The notes below the pieces were generated by a model. The model was not told where the DNA came from and made no database searches. It worked only from the letters and a program-made list of their open reading frames with translations. A program made the position numbers and the translations under genes. Below, piece by piece: positions 1 to 8,180 of a DNA stretch of 64,000 bases. Source of the stretch: Ornithinibacillus halotolerans (GTDB lineage: Bacteria; Bacillota; Bacilli; Bacillales; Amphibacillaceae); assembly GCF_014637405.1 (NCBI RefSeq), contig NZ_BMEY01000021.1:1-64000 (forward strand), in the 5' to 3' direction. Each line of letters starts with the position of its first letter. The first letter of the stretch is position 1.

Positions 1-86
1 TTAGAGACTATGAGGTTGATAGGTCCGAGGTGGAAGCGTGGTGACACGTGGAGCTGACGGATACTAATAGATCGAGGACTTAACTA
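1..86 (+). rRNA. 23S ribosomal RNA, 3' end (partial)
   Basis: The window opens inside the conserved 3' tail of 23S rRNA. The segment contains the highly conserved stretch around GAGCTGACGGATACTAATAG and the closing helix strand ending near GAGGACTTAAC. Only the last ~86 nt are present, and the exact 3' end is estimated by comparison with the remembered B. subtilis sequence. It is followed after ~110 nt by 5S rRNA, the usual 23S-5S order. Confidence 0.95.
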
Positions 87-194
87 ACTTATTTGATTGT
101 CGTTTGTTTACTCTTATTTAGTTTTCAGGGTATAATATTCTTGAGTTTTTATAAACGAATGAATATAATATATCTTGTGATTAATTTATATTAT

Positions 195-311
<117 letters not shown>

Positions 312-320
312 AAAACAAAA

Positions 321-359
321 AAAGCCAAGAGACGATTAAATCGTTTCTTGGCTTTTTTT
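321..359 (+). terminator. rRNA operon terminator
   Basis: An AGCCAAGAGACGAT / ATCGTTTCTTGGCT stem of about 14 bp with a 4-nt loop is followed by a run of seven T. It lies 10 nt after 5S rRNA, so it ends the rRNA operon. Confidence 0.93.
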
Positions 360-508
360 GTCGATAACAGATGGAATAAGCAAAACCTTGATATCTTATT
401 GATTAGATAAAGGATATAAAGTGATGATTAACTTTATGATATGGCCAGATTTATAATTTTAATTTTTAGGAAGATAATCTTCAAAAGAGGGATCATAGAT
501 AAATAGAA

Positions 509-1018
509 GGGGAGATAGCAAAGAAGAAAGGGCACATAAATCAAAACCAAGGGCAGAAAGCAAAGAAGAACGGGCACATAGTTCAAAACCAAGGGGAGAT
601 AGCACAGAAGAACGGGCACATAATCCAAAACCAAGGGGAGATAGCACAGAAGAACCGGCACATAGTTCAAAACCAAGGGTAGAAAGCACAGAAAAAAGGG
701 CACATAGCTCAAAACCAAGGGTAGAAAGCACAGAAAAAAGGGCACATAGTTCAAAACCAAGGGTAGAAAGCACAGAAAAAAGGGCACATAGCTCAAAACC
801 AAGGGTAGAAAGCACAGAAAAAAGGGCACATAGTTCAAAACCAAGGGCAGAAAGCAAAGAAGAACGGGCACATAGTTCAAAACCAAGGGGAGATAGCACA
901 GAAGAACGGGCACATAATCCAAAACCAAGGGTAGAAAGCAAAGAAGAACGGGCACATAATCCAAAACCAAGGGTAGAAAGCAAAGAAGATCGGACACATA
1001 ATCCAAATCTAAAGGTAC
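509..1018. repeat. 42-bp tandem repeat array (about 12 units)
   Basis: Units begin with (G)GGCACAT at 530, 572, 614, 656, 698, 740, 782, 824, 866, 908, 950 and a diverged last one at 992. The spacing is exactly 42 bp each time. Bases vary at a few positions (agttc/aatcc, ggggagat/gggtagaa/gggcagaa). Because 42 is 14 codons, several frames stay open. Both minus-strand ORFs (434-1006 and 459-1046) give a 14-residue hydrophobic, Cys/Leu/Phe-rich repeat. The plus-strand frame from 499 to 1050 gives a 14-residue charged repeat of the type RAHSSKPRVESTEK, but has no usual start codon after the in-frame TAG at 496. I therefore record the array as a repeat, not a gene. It fills most of the 758-nt gap between the rRNA terminator and floT. 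Confidence 0.9.
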
Positions 1019-1076
1019 AAAAACTAAAGCAAAAGCATAAACTCAAATAATAATTCTAACAAACAAGATAAGAAAA

Positions 1077-1103
1077 GAAGCAAGTTGAAATTCAACTTGC
1101 TTC
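1077..1103 (-). terminator. terminator of the yuaF-floT operon
   Basis: A perfect 13-bp stem (GAAGCAAGTTGAA / TTCAACTTGCTTC) lies 14 nt beyond the floT stop codon. On the minus strand it is followed by a T-rich stretch (ttttctt). Confidence 0.8.
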
Positions 1104-1117
1104 CTAACTATAAATAA

Positions 1118-2689
1118 TTATTTAGATACTTTTTCTTCAGTTTTCTCAGATACTTCTTCAGAACCTTTCAGTTCAAAAGATAAGCCATCTCGATCAGAAC
1201 TTGTTAATTTATTTGTACCAACTAATCCTTCAAGTAATTCTTTTACGTCAATACCAGAAGATGCTTTTAGTGTTTCTTGTAAAGATGCCATTAAATCTGT
1301 GGCATAGCCAGTTACCTTATTGGCACCGCCACCATCCTTGCCATTACCTCCAGTATCAACTACAGTAATCTTATCAATATTACTTAATGGACTAGCGACT
1401 TCTCGAGCGTATTCAGGAATCATGCGAATAACCATATCAAGGATCGCTGCTTGACCGTATTGTTCAAATGCTTCAGCAATCTTACGTTTTGCCTCGGCCT
1501 CAGCAAGACCTTTAAGACGAATAATTTCTGCTTCTGATTCCCCTTGTGCTCGTTCTGCTTCTGCCTTAGCAAGACCATCAACTCTGATTTTTTCGGCTTG
1601 TGCCTTGGCTTCCGATTCAATACGGTACTGATTAGCATCAGCAGCTGCAATTTGTTTTGCTTTTTCTGCTATAGCTGCTTGCTCGACAGCATAACGGTCA
1701 GCATCAGCTTTCTTCTTAACTTCCGAGTCGTATTGCTTTTCACGACGCAAGATTTCTTTTTCTTCTAGTTCAATTTGCTTTTGACGTTCAATAATCTTAA
1801 TTTGCATTTCTTGTTCTGTAACTTCCTGTTGTGCTCGGGCTGTCTCAAGGTCATATGCTTGGTCTGCACGAGCTTTTGCGATATCTTGTTCACGGCGATA
1901 CTCTGCTGTCTTTAGTTGATTTTCCTTTTCTGCTTCAGCAATTTCGGTTGCACGCTCAAGCTCTGCTTTCTTTGCTTCTTTGGCAGCCTCTGCTTGCTTA
2001 ATGCGTGTTTCTTTATCTGCTTCTGCAGTTGCAATATCAGCATCACGCTTAACTTGAGCAATACGTGGTTTACCTAATGAATCAAGATAACCATTCTTAT
2101 CTCGAACATCTTTAATAGTAAATGATACAATGTTTAGCCCCATTTTAGCTAAGTCTTGGGAAGCAACTCGTTGTACTTCTTGGGAGAACTTGTCGCGGTT
2201 CTTGTATATCTCTTCAACAGTCATGGAACCAAGAATAGAACGTAAATGTCCTTCAAGAACTTCTTTCGCTTCATTTTCTCGATCAGCTTTAGACTTTCCT
2301 AAAAATTGTTCAGCAGCAGTTGCAATTTCATTAACTGTACCACCAATTTTAATAATTGCGGTTCCATCAGCCATAACAGGTACACCTTGTTCTGTATAAA
2401 CCTCTGGAGTTGTTACATCAAGTTTACTAGATAGTAAGCTTAATGGCTCAGCTTGTTGGAATACAGGCAGTATAAATGTACCCCCACCACGAATAATTTT
2501 AATTTTATTTCCTGATTCATCCGTATGTACGGTTTTTCCATTACCTAAATAGCTACCTGTAACAATTAGTGCTTCATCAGGTCCTGCTGTACGATACTTT
2601 TTAACAAATACTGCAATTAGTGTAATAACGAGAAATACGGCAACAGCTATAAGTATCGTAAATCCACCAAATAATCCACCAAAATCCAT
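1118..2689 (-). CDS. floT: flotillin family protein FloT
   Basis: This 523-residue protein is close in size to B. subtilis FloT (YuaG, about 509). A hydrophobic anchor at residues ~11-28 is followed by the SPFH/PHB domain (~30-230). A long Ala/Glu-rich coiled coil (~225-420, many EAEK/AEAE repeats) and a Gly-rich C-terminal tail follow. Flotillins scaffold functional membrane microdomains and affect membrane fluidity, secretion and signalling. The start follows an AAGGGGG ribosome site. It lies just downstream of the NfeD protein YuaF, as in B. subtilis, and is probably cotranscribed from the SigW-type promoter upstream of that gene. The last ~90 residues are the least conserved part. Confidence 0.95.
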   Translation of the reverse strand: MDFGGLFGGFTILIAVAVFLVITLIAVFVKKYRTAGPDEALIVTGSYLGNGKTVHTDESGNKIKIIRGGGTFILPVFQQAEPLSLLSSKLDVTTPEVYTEQGVPVMADGTAIIKIGGTVNEIATAAEQFLGKSKADRENEAKEVLEGHLRSILGSMTVEEIYKNRDKFSQEVQRVASQDLAKMGLNIVSFTIKDVRDKNGYLDSLGKPRIAQVKRDADIATAEADKETRIKQAEAAKEAKKAELERATEIAEAEKENQLKTAEYRREQDIAKARADQAYDLETARAQQEVTEQEMQIKIIERQKQIELEEKEILRREKQYDSEVKKKADADRYAVEQAAIAEKAKQIAAADANQYRIESEAKAQAEKIRVDGLAKAEAERAQGESEAEIIRLKGLAEAEAKRKIAEAFEQYGQAAILDMVIRMIPEYAREVASPLSNIDKITVVDTGGNGKDGGGANKVTGYATDLMASLQETLKASSGIDVKELLEGLVGTNKLTSSDRDGLSFELKGSEEVSEKTEEKVSK

Positions 2690-2736
2690 TTAATTTCCCC
2701 CTTAAATAATTTAATTAATACCTTATTGTTACATTA

Positions 2737-3288
2737 CTAAGAATATGACATCTCGGAATCTAAATCATATGGGATGACATACATTACACCGTCAATAATT
2801 TCTAAGACTAATACTTCTGTTCCTTCAGAGATGGATACGTTCTCATAACTTTTTGCAGGTCTTGAAATCATTCCGCTTTTCCCGTCAATAACAATCTCAC
2901 CGAATCCATCTTTAGGGATAGAAATAATTATCTTTCCAACTCTTCCCTTTAGAGATTCTTCGGTAAAGGCTAATGACTCCTCTGCTGAAGATAATGGAAT
3001 TAATATAAAGAAATTTAATAAAACATCCATTACTAGGGCAAATCCAATTGAAATTAGAAGAATGAATAGACTAGAAAGTGGAGTTACCAATTCTAATACG
3101 TAGCCAGATGATGATAAGAATACAATAAAAGCTAATATTAGTGTTGGATTTAGAAATGGAACACCCTCACCAACTGCATCTAATACATCTCCGAAAAATA
3201 GGTAAAGCACGATAAGACATCCAGAGATTATAAGTGTTGTTAAATAAATTGTCTGAATATCAATCCCAAAAATTGTCATAAGCATCAT
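2737..3288 (-). CDS. yuaF: NfeD-like membrane protein YuaF
   Basis: This 183-residue protein has about three hydrophobic segments at ~10-32, 48-66 and 70-95. A soluble C-terminal domain (~110-183) carries the NfeD OB-fold pattern (LKGRVGKIII...DGFGEIVIDG). NfeD proteins pair with SPFH proteins, and here the partner is floT 47 nt downstream. The cell-envelope stress promoter upstream supports a joint role in membrane homeostasis. The N-terminus has three ATGs (3288, 3285, 3279). The one at 3279 has the best spacing to AGGA, so the true protein may be three residues shorter. Confidence 0.9.
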   Translation of the reverse strand: MMLMTIFGIDIQTIYLTTLIISGCLIVLYLFFGDVLDAVGEGVPFLNPTLILAFIVFLSSSGYVLELVTPLSSLFILLISIGFALVMDVLLNFFILIPLSSAEESLAFTEESLKGRVGKIIISIPKDGFGEIVIDGKSGMISRPAKSYENVSISEGTEVLVLEIIDGVMYVIPYDLDSEMSYS

Positions 3289-3324
3289 CCTATCTAAAGA
3301 CTTAATAATTCCGATTACCTATTC

Positions 3325-3351
3325 TACGTATCTATTGTATCGTAGGTTTCA
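3325..3351 (-). promoter_or_regulatory. SigW-type promoter of yuaF-floT
   Basis: On the minus strand TGAAAC (3351-3346) and CGTA (3328-3325) are separated by 17 nt. The ECF SigW consensus is TGAAAC, about 16 nt, CGTA. In B. subtilis the same operon belongs to the SigW regulon. It lies 37 nt upstream of the first yuaF start codon. Confidence 0.75.
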
Positions 3352-3433
3352 CAAAATACAAACATTTTCTGAAAAACTTAAATTAAAATACTATTTATAA
3401 AGTTAAAGAAATATGATTAGTAATGCGGAAAGT

Positions 3434-3462
3434 TTGACAAATTTGTGAACGAATAGAATAAT
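3434..3462 (+). promoter_or_regulatory. SigA-type promoter of the small membrane protein gene at 3487
   Basis: A perfect TTGACA (3434-3439) is followed after 17 nt by AATAAT (3457-3462, five of six matches to TATAAT). It lies 25 nt before the start codon and is divergent from the yuaF promoter. Confidence 0.65.
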
Positions 3463-3486
3463 ATAAATAACAAAGGAGGGGATATT

Positions 3487-3708
3487 ATGCCTTATTCTGT
3501 AAAGTTGATCAGGGCAGTGAGTATTCTTTGCAGTATGTTAATCTTAATTGGGACAATATTCTTTTTATACGGGTATTTTAGTATGGAATATAGTGTAATC
3601 ACAGGGATTGGCATTGGTGTAATCATTGGGGGAGTATTCATTTTTATTATGGGGATATTCTTAGTTGCAACGGAAGAGATAGTTGATAAAAATAGACGAA
3701 TTGATTGA
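3487..3708 (+). CDS. small two-helix membrane protein, function unknown
   Basis: This 73-residue protein has a strong AAAGGAGGGG ribosome site 7 nt before ATG. Two hydrophobic helices span ~8-28 and ~35-62, the second rich in Gly/Ile (GIGIGVIIGGVFIF). A short charged tail (DKNRRID) follows. I do not recognise a family. It is monocistronic: its own SigA-type promoter precedes it and a bidirectional terminator shared with qoxD follows. Confidence 0.7.
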   Translation: MPYSVKLIRAVSILCSMLILIGTIFFLYGYFSMEYSVITGIGIGVIIGGVFIFIMGIFLVATEEIVDKNRRID

Positions 3709-3711
3709 GAA

Positions 3712-3751
3712 AAAAAAGACGAAGCTGGATTAATCAGCTTCGTCTTTTATA
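3712..3751. terminator. bidirectional terminator between the small ORF and qoxD
   Basis: An AAGACGAAGCTG / CAGCTTCGTCTT stem is flanked by an A-run on the left and TTTTA on the right, so it can work in both directions. It ends the plus-strand gene at 3708 and the minus-strand qox operon whose last stop is at 3752. Confidence 0.85.
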
Positions 3752-4039
3752 TTACATATAACCCCAAATTAACGTTAGCAACGTACCAAAGACAGTTACT
3801 AATGCGATGGCTATAGCATAATAGACATTAGTATAAATTGCATTTTTATCGTTTGATTCACCAGCATGCATAAAAAAGACAAGTTGTAGTGCTGCTTGAA
3901 TAAAAGCTGTTACTAAAAGAATCGTCATTCCTAATTGAAACGACATATCAAGAAAGTATACTGCTAATGCAACCGCAGTAAGAACTAGTGAAAATACAAA
4001 TCCCATTACTTGTTTTATTGGAAATAATTCTTTCATCAT
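3752..4039 (-). CDS. qoxD: cytochrome aa3 quinol oxidase subunit IV QoxD
   Basis: This 95-residue protein has three membrane helices (~12-32, 37-58, 72-92), the size and layout of subunit IV of haem-copper quinol oxidases. It is the last gene of qoxABCD. Its ATG overlaps the TAA of qoxC by one base (TAATG), implying translational coupling. The start is ATGATGAAA; either ATG is possible. The motif FMHAGES in the middle is typical of the family. This subunit is thought to help assembly or stability rather than catalysis. Confidence 0.93.
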   Translation of the reverse strand: MMKELFPIKQVMGFVFSLVLTAVALAVYFLDMSFQLGMTILLVTAFIQAALQLVFFMHAGESNDKNAIYTNVYYAIAIALVTVFGTLLTLIWGYM

Positions 4040-4635
4040 TACATCAGTCCTTTCAAGTAGATGAAGCTAAAGATAAAGATCCAAACAACATCTAGAAAGT
4101 GCCAGTAAAGAGAAAAGATAAAGGATTTATTAGTTGTTTCTGGTGTAAATCCACGCTTCTTAATTTGAAGGAAGATAAATGCTCCCCAGAATAAACCAAA
4201 TGTAACGTGGGCACCATGGGTTCCAAGTGTAGTTAATAAAATTGCTGTAAATGCACTTGTTTGTAAGGTTGCTCCAACATGATAGTAATGAGTAAATTCA
4301 TATATTTCTATACCTAAAAAGGCAAGACCTAATACTAATGTGATTGCAAGGAAAGTAAGGGTAGCATTCTTACGGTTGATTCGCATTGCATGAACTGCTA
4401 ACCCAATGGTGAAACTACTAGTTAAGAGAATAATAGTTTCCCAAATTACCGGTGCTATTTCAAATATCTCAGCTCCGGTGGGACCATTTCCAACACCATT
4501 TTCCAGAGTGAAATAGGAAGCAAATAATGTTCCGAAAAGCATGATTTCTGCACCTAAGAATATCCAAAAACCTAGGATATTCATTTGATTTTGTTGTGTG
4601 CTATATTCAAGAGGTCCAGTTTTATCTAGTTTCAT
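4039..4635 (-). CDS. qoxC: cytochrome aa3 quinol oxidase subunit III QoxC
   Basis: This 198-residue protein has five hydrophobic helices and the subunit III hallmarks FWIFLGAEIMLFG near the N-terminus, TLGTHGAHVTFG in the middle and a C-terminal YWHFLDVVWIFIF. It belongs to the membrane core of the terminal quinol oxidase. Its ATG overlaps the qoxB stop by one base. The ribosome site GGAGGTG lies inside the end of qoxB, so the genes are translationally coupled. Confidence 0.96.
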   Translation of the reverse strand: MKLDKTGPLEYSTQQNQMNILGFWIFLGAEIMLFGTLFASYFTLENGVGNGPTGAEIFEIAPVIWETIILLTSSFTIGLAVHAMRINRKNATLTFLAITLVLGLAFLGIEIYEFTHYYHVGATLQTSAFTAILLTTLGTHGAHVTFGLFWGAFIFLQIKKRGFTPETTNKSFIFSLYWHFLDVVWIFIFSFIYLKGLM

Positions 4636-6581
4636 TACTTAGCACCTCCATATTTTTTCTCAGTTTCTTCTATTTCCTTTAAGGATATATAACGACCATG
4701 GTCATTTTCGAATGTTCGATATGCCATACAAGCGAAAATACCTAGTGCTGCAATAATTACACCAATCCATATGCTAAAGACAAAGCTGAAGCCAAATACA
4801 AAGAAGAATCCGGCCATAATGACTGGAACACCACTATTATTAGGCATATGAATCTTACTACGTTTTTCTTTAAATAATTGATGATTATTTTTCTTAGAAT
4901 CCCAGAATGCTTGTGATGAATTTACTTCTGGTGTTACAGCAAAGTTGTATTCTGGAACAGGATTATGAGTAGCCCACTCTAATGAACGAGCATCCCATGG
5001 ATCTTGACCTACATTTCTAGGAGCATAACGGAAACTATAATATACGTTATACACAATTAGAATAAAGGCTATTGCCATTAATGCTGCACCGATAAATGAA
5101 ACCATATTTAATGGACCGAATCCAGTTTCTGCAGAGTACGTAAACATACGACGTGCTTGCCCATCTAGTCCAGTAATATACATTGGGAAGAATGCTAAAC
5201 AGAATCCAATGGATAAGAACCAGAATCCCCATTTACCGATACGTTCATTAAGCATAAAGCCAAACATTTTCGGCCACCAGTATGTCAATCCTGCAAGCAT
5301 AGCAAATACGACACCAGGGATAATTACATTATGGAAATGTGCCACAAGGAACATTGTATTGTGATACTGATAGTCTGCACTTGCGATAGCAAGCATTACC
5401 CCAGTTACCCCACCTATAGTAAATAACGGAATAAATCCGATTGAATAAAGCATTGGTACGGTAAATCGAATTTTTCCTTTCCACATCGTGAGTAACCAGT
5501 TGAATATTTTTATCCCAGTTGGTACAGCTATTGCCATTGTAGTAACAGAGAAAATTCCATTTACTAGTGGGCCGTGTCCCATTGTAAAGAAGTGGTGTAC
5601 CCATACTAAGAATGACATAAATGAAATTAGAACCATAGAACCGACCATTGATTTATAACCATATAGATTACGGCTGGAGAAAGTAGCAATTACTTCACTA
5701 TAAACACCGAATGCAGGGAGAATTAATATATATACTTCTGGATGTCCCCAAACCCAGAATAGGTTTGCCCAAAGCATATCCATTCCACCGTTTGTCGAAG
5801 CGAAGAAATGTGTTCCGAATTGGCGGTCAAATGTCCCCATTAATAGTGCGATAGTTAAGACAGGAAAAGCAAATACAATAATTACGTTTGTAATTAGTGC
5901 AGACCAAGTAAACATTGGCATTTTCATTAAGGTCATACCTGGTGCACGCATTTTTAAAATCGTTACAATAAAGTTAATTCCAGTCATTAATGTTCCAAGA
6001 CCAGATATTTGGAGTGCCCACATATAATAGTTCACACCAACCGATTGACTAAAATCTGTTCCTGCAAGAGGGAAGTAGTTGGTCCAACCTGCATCAGGAG
6101 ATCCACCGATTACAAATGAAATATTAAATAACATTGCACCTGCAAAATAAAGCCAGAAGCTTATAGCATTAAGTCGTGGAAATGCAACATCGCGTGCTCC
6201 GATTTGTAATGGAACGACAAAGTTCATCATCCCGATAATAAAAGCCATCGCCATGAAGATAATCATGACTATTCCGTGAGTTGTAAATACCTCATTATAA
6301 TGCTGTGCATCTAAAAATGTATTGTCGGGTACTGCTGTTTGTAATCGCATCATAATGCCATCAACGCCACCGCGGAAAAGCATTAAGATTGCGGAAATTA
6401 TATACATTAAGCCGATTCTTTTATGATCGACAGTAGTTAACCATTCACGCCATAAGTAACCCCATTTTTTAAAATAGGTTAACCCAATAACGATTGCAAT
6501 TACAGTAAGTCCTATTCCAACCATTGATGCATAAATCAATGGGCTTGGATGGGGGATAGCAAATCGTTCAAAAAACTCCAT
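4635..6581 (-). CDS. qoxB: cytochrome aa3 quinol oxidase subunit I QoxB
   Basis: This is the catalytic haem-copper oxidase subunit (648 residues): it oxidises quinol, reduces O2 to water and pumps protons. Low-spin and binuclear centre ligands are visible in THGIVMI, WGHPEVYI (the His-Tyr pair), VHHFF and HFHNVI. Around 14-15 membrane helices are expected and the hydrophobic pattern agrees. I chose ATG 6581 because AAAGGAG lies 8 nt upstream. An in-frame TTG at 6599 would add six residues, but they contain the ribosome site itself. The gene lies between qoxA and qoxC in the usual order. Confidence 0.97.
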   Translation of the reverse strand: MEFFERFAIPHPSPLIYASMVGIGLTVIAIVIGLTYFKKWGYLWREWLTTVDHKRIGLMYIISAILMLFRGGVDGIMMRLQTAVPDNTFLDAQHYNEVFTTHGIVMIIFMAMAFIIGMMNFVVPLQIGARDVAFPRLNAISFWLYFAGAMLFNISFVIGGSPDAGWTNYFPLAGTDFSQSVGVNYYMWALQISGLGTLMTGINFIVTILKMRAPGMTLMKMPMFTWSALITNVIIVFAFPVLTIALLMGTFDRQFGTHFFASTNGGMDMLWANLFWVWGHPEVYILILPAFGVYSEVIATFSSRNLYGYKSMVGSMVLISFMSFLVWVHHFFTMGHGPLVNGIFSVTTMAIAVPTGIKIFNWLLTMWKGKIRFTVPMLYSIGFIPLFTIGGVTGVMLAIASADYQYHNTMFLVAHFHNVIIPGVVFAMLAGLTYWWPKMFGFMLNERIGKWGFWFLSIGFCLAFFPMYITGLDGQARRMFTYSAETGFGPLNMVSFIGAALMAIAFILIVYNVYYSFRYAPRNVGQDPWDARSLEWATHNPVPEYNFAVTPEVNSSQAFWDSKKNNHQLFKEKRSKIHMPNNSGVPVIMAGFFFVFGFSFVFSIWIGVIIAALGIFACMAYRTFENDHGRYISLKEIEETEKKYGGAK

Positions 6582-6619
6582 ATATATGACTCCTTTCAAG
6601 GATAAATAGTTAATTTGTT

Positions 6620-7522
6620 TTACTTAATTATTAATGAATTAGAATGATTTTCATTATCATTATCATCTTCAGACGTTCCATGATGATGTCCAGCATGTTC
6701 ACCTTCTGGAGCTGGTGCAAATTCTAAGTGTGTTCCAGTAAATGTCAATTGACCAAGATGTCCTGGTTCAAGTAATTGATCAAATTCCTCTTCTGTTAAT
6801 GGTTCGGCAGTAGAATGAATTTCATCAATCCACTTATCAAATTCCTCTGGAGTTAAAGCTGTTGCAACAAATGAGTTCTTTGCAAAACCTTCACCACTAA
6901 AGTTTGCGTTTCTACCTGGATAATCACCAGGAGTTTCAGCAACCAAGTTAATTTTTGTTACCATATCTGCCATCGCATATTTTTGACCAGCAAGTTGTGG
7001 TATCCAAAAGCTTGTAATAGGTCCGTAAGAATATAAGCGAAATTCTATTGGACGATTTGTTGGCATAATTACATAGTTTACAGTTTCGATATCTTGTTCA
7101 GGATAACTGAAGTGCCATTTCCAGTTAGAGGAGGAAGCATAAATAACTAGTGGATCCTCGTTTTCATAACCTTCAGGAACGCTTTCTACTTCATAGGTAG
7201 ATTTTACAGAAACAATAGAAAGAAAGATTACAATTATCACTGGGATAGCAACGATAATTGTTTCAACTAGTGGATTCCCTTCAATATGAGGAGGCTCATA
7301 ATCCTCAGACTGTTTTGAAGCACGATATTTATAAACCATAATGATTAGTAGTGTGATGACAACAATAACAATTACAGCCATCGTAAAAATGGAAATCCAT
7401 ATTACATTTGCAGTTGTTTCTGCTTGTGGACCTTTTGGATTTAAAACTAGCAATGGCTCACAGCCAGCTAATATGGACGAAATAAACATCATTATTAGAA
7501 TTAAACCTAACTTAACTTTCAT
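6620..7522 (-). CDS. qoxA: cytochrome aa3 quinol oxidase subunit II QoxA (lipoprotein)
   Basis: This 300-residue subunit II has a lipoprotein signal peptide ending in ILAGC (Cys ~20). Two membrane helices (~40-65, 85-105) precede an extracytoplasmic cupredoxin domain. The CuA-binding Cys-x3-Cys of cytochrome c oxidases is absent, as expected for a quinol oxidase. The C-terminus is His/Asp/Asn-rich (EHAGHHHG), which is variable in this family. It is the first gene of the operon, with ATG after AAAGGAG and a Rex-like palindrome 42-59 nt upstream. Confidence 0.96.
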   Translation of the reverse strand: MKVKLGLILIMMFISSILAGCEPLLVLNPKGPQAETTANVIWISIFTMAVIVIVVITLLIIMVYKYRASKQSEDYEPPHIEGNPLVETIIVAIPVIIVIFLSIVSVKSTYEVESVPEGYENEDPLVIYASSSNWKWHFSYPEQDIETVNYVIMPTNRPIEFRLYSYGPITSFWIPQLAGQKYAMADMVTKINLVAETPGDYPGRNANFSGEGFAKNSFVATALTPEEFDKWIDEIHSTAEPLTEEEFDQLLEPGHLGQLTFTGTHLEFAPAPEGEHAGHHHGTSEDDNDNENHSNSLIIK

Positions 7523-7563
7523 GTTTGAACTCCTTTCTTATCTCTATTTATATTTGGACAAAC

Positions 7564-7581
7564 ATGTGTTTTTGTTCACAA
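7564..7581. promoter_or_regulatory. candidate Rex-like operator upstream of qoxA
   Basis: The 18-bp sequence ATGTG-N8-CACAA has the half-site spacing of Rex boxes (TTGTGAA-N4-TTCACAA, that is TGTG-N8-CACA). The right half is perfect and the left has one or more mismatches. Rex senses NADH/NAD and controls respiratory genes in Firmicutes. Placement in the qox leader fits, but one imperfect site is weak evidence. Confidence 0.35.
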
Positions 7582-7753
7582 AGTGCCGCTATCATATCTT
7601 ATTACGCTGTGAAATTTATTACAATCATTTGCGAGACTCTTCACAAAATGTTCAAGAAGATTTGTCGATTTCATGGATATCTATGTAAGTTGAAAAAATA
7701 TTACTGGTATTACTACCATTTAGTGGTTGTTTTTACAATTTACACAAAAAAGA

Positions 7754-7781
7754 AAAGAGGCTAAAAATTATTAGCCTCTTT
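7754..7781 (-). terminator. terminator hairpin in the 7523-7909 intergenic region
   Basis: An AAAGAGGCTAA / TTAGCCTCTTT stem with a 6-nt loop is followed on the minus strand by TTCTTTTTT. It probably ends the short minus-strand YjcZ transcript. The rest of the 387-nt gap holds the qoxA leader, a second GC-rich hairpin (7860-7879, GACGGGG/CCCCGTC) and no convincing gene. Confidence 0.75.
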
Positions 7782-7909
7782 CTTTATTATAATTAGACCC
7801 ACCTCATGGCCATCAAACTAGAAGAAATATAGTTGTTTTTAAACAAGTAAACTACCTAGGACGGGGAAATTGCCCCGTCTTATTCGTAGTTTTGTTTGTA
7901 AATTCCTAA

Positions 7910-8029
7910 TTATAGCCAAGCAGCACCTACGATGATTAGAAGGATAAATAACACAACAATTAAAGCAAAGCTATTGCTATATCCTCCTCCGCCGTAGCCA
8001 TAACCACCACAGCCGTATCCGAATGACAT
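7910..8029 (-). CDS. YjcZ family small sporulation protein
   Basis: This 39-residue ORF has a clear GGAGGG ribosome site 8 nt before ATG. The protein begins [16 protein letters not shown] and then forms one hydrophobic helix ([18 protein letters not shown]). This Gly/Tyr-rich head plus C-terminal helix is the signature of the YjcZ/SscA-type peptides made during sporulation. SscA takes part in spore coat assembly in B. subtilis. Assignment to the family is by pattern; which paralogue it is cannot be told. Confidence 0.85.
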   Translation of the reverse strand: MSFGYGCGGYGYGGGGYSNSFALIVVLFILLIIVGAAWL

Positions 8030-8180
8030 TCTACATCCCTCCTAACGCACATTGTCAAGATTACCAAGGAGAGAACTCCTTGCCAAAAACACTTTGTATT
8101 AGTGTTTGTTAATACTATATGAAGATAGGGATAGATTGACTGGGATAGATACCTAGATTTATTGAAAACTGTGTGTTCGC

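Noticed and set aside
509-1018. CRISPR-like look of the repeat array
   Set aside because: Units are directly joined without unique spacers and no cas genes are present, so it is a plain tandem repeat.
434-1046. Two overlapping minus-strand ORFs of 190 and 195 codons made of hydrophobic 14-residue repeats
   Set aside because: They are open only because the 42-bp repeat has no stops in those frames. Both frames are equally open, starts lie outside the repeats with no ribosome site, and the Cys/Phe/Leu content is unlike a normal protein.
6645-6672. Fur-box-like sequence (GATAATGATAATGAAAATCATT)
   Set aside because: It lies inside the 3' end of qoxA and results from Asp/Asn/Glu codons of the variable C-terminus; no start codon is near.
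7341-7764. Plus-strand ORFs across the qoxA start and leader
   Set aside because: They are antisense to qoxA and its regulatory region, have no ribosome sites and encode no recognisable protein.
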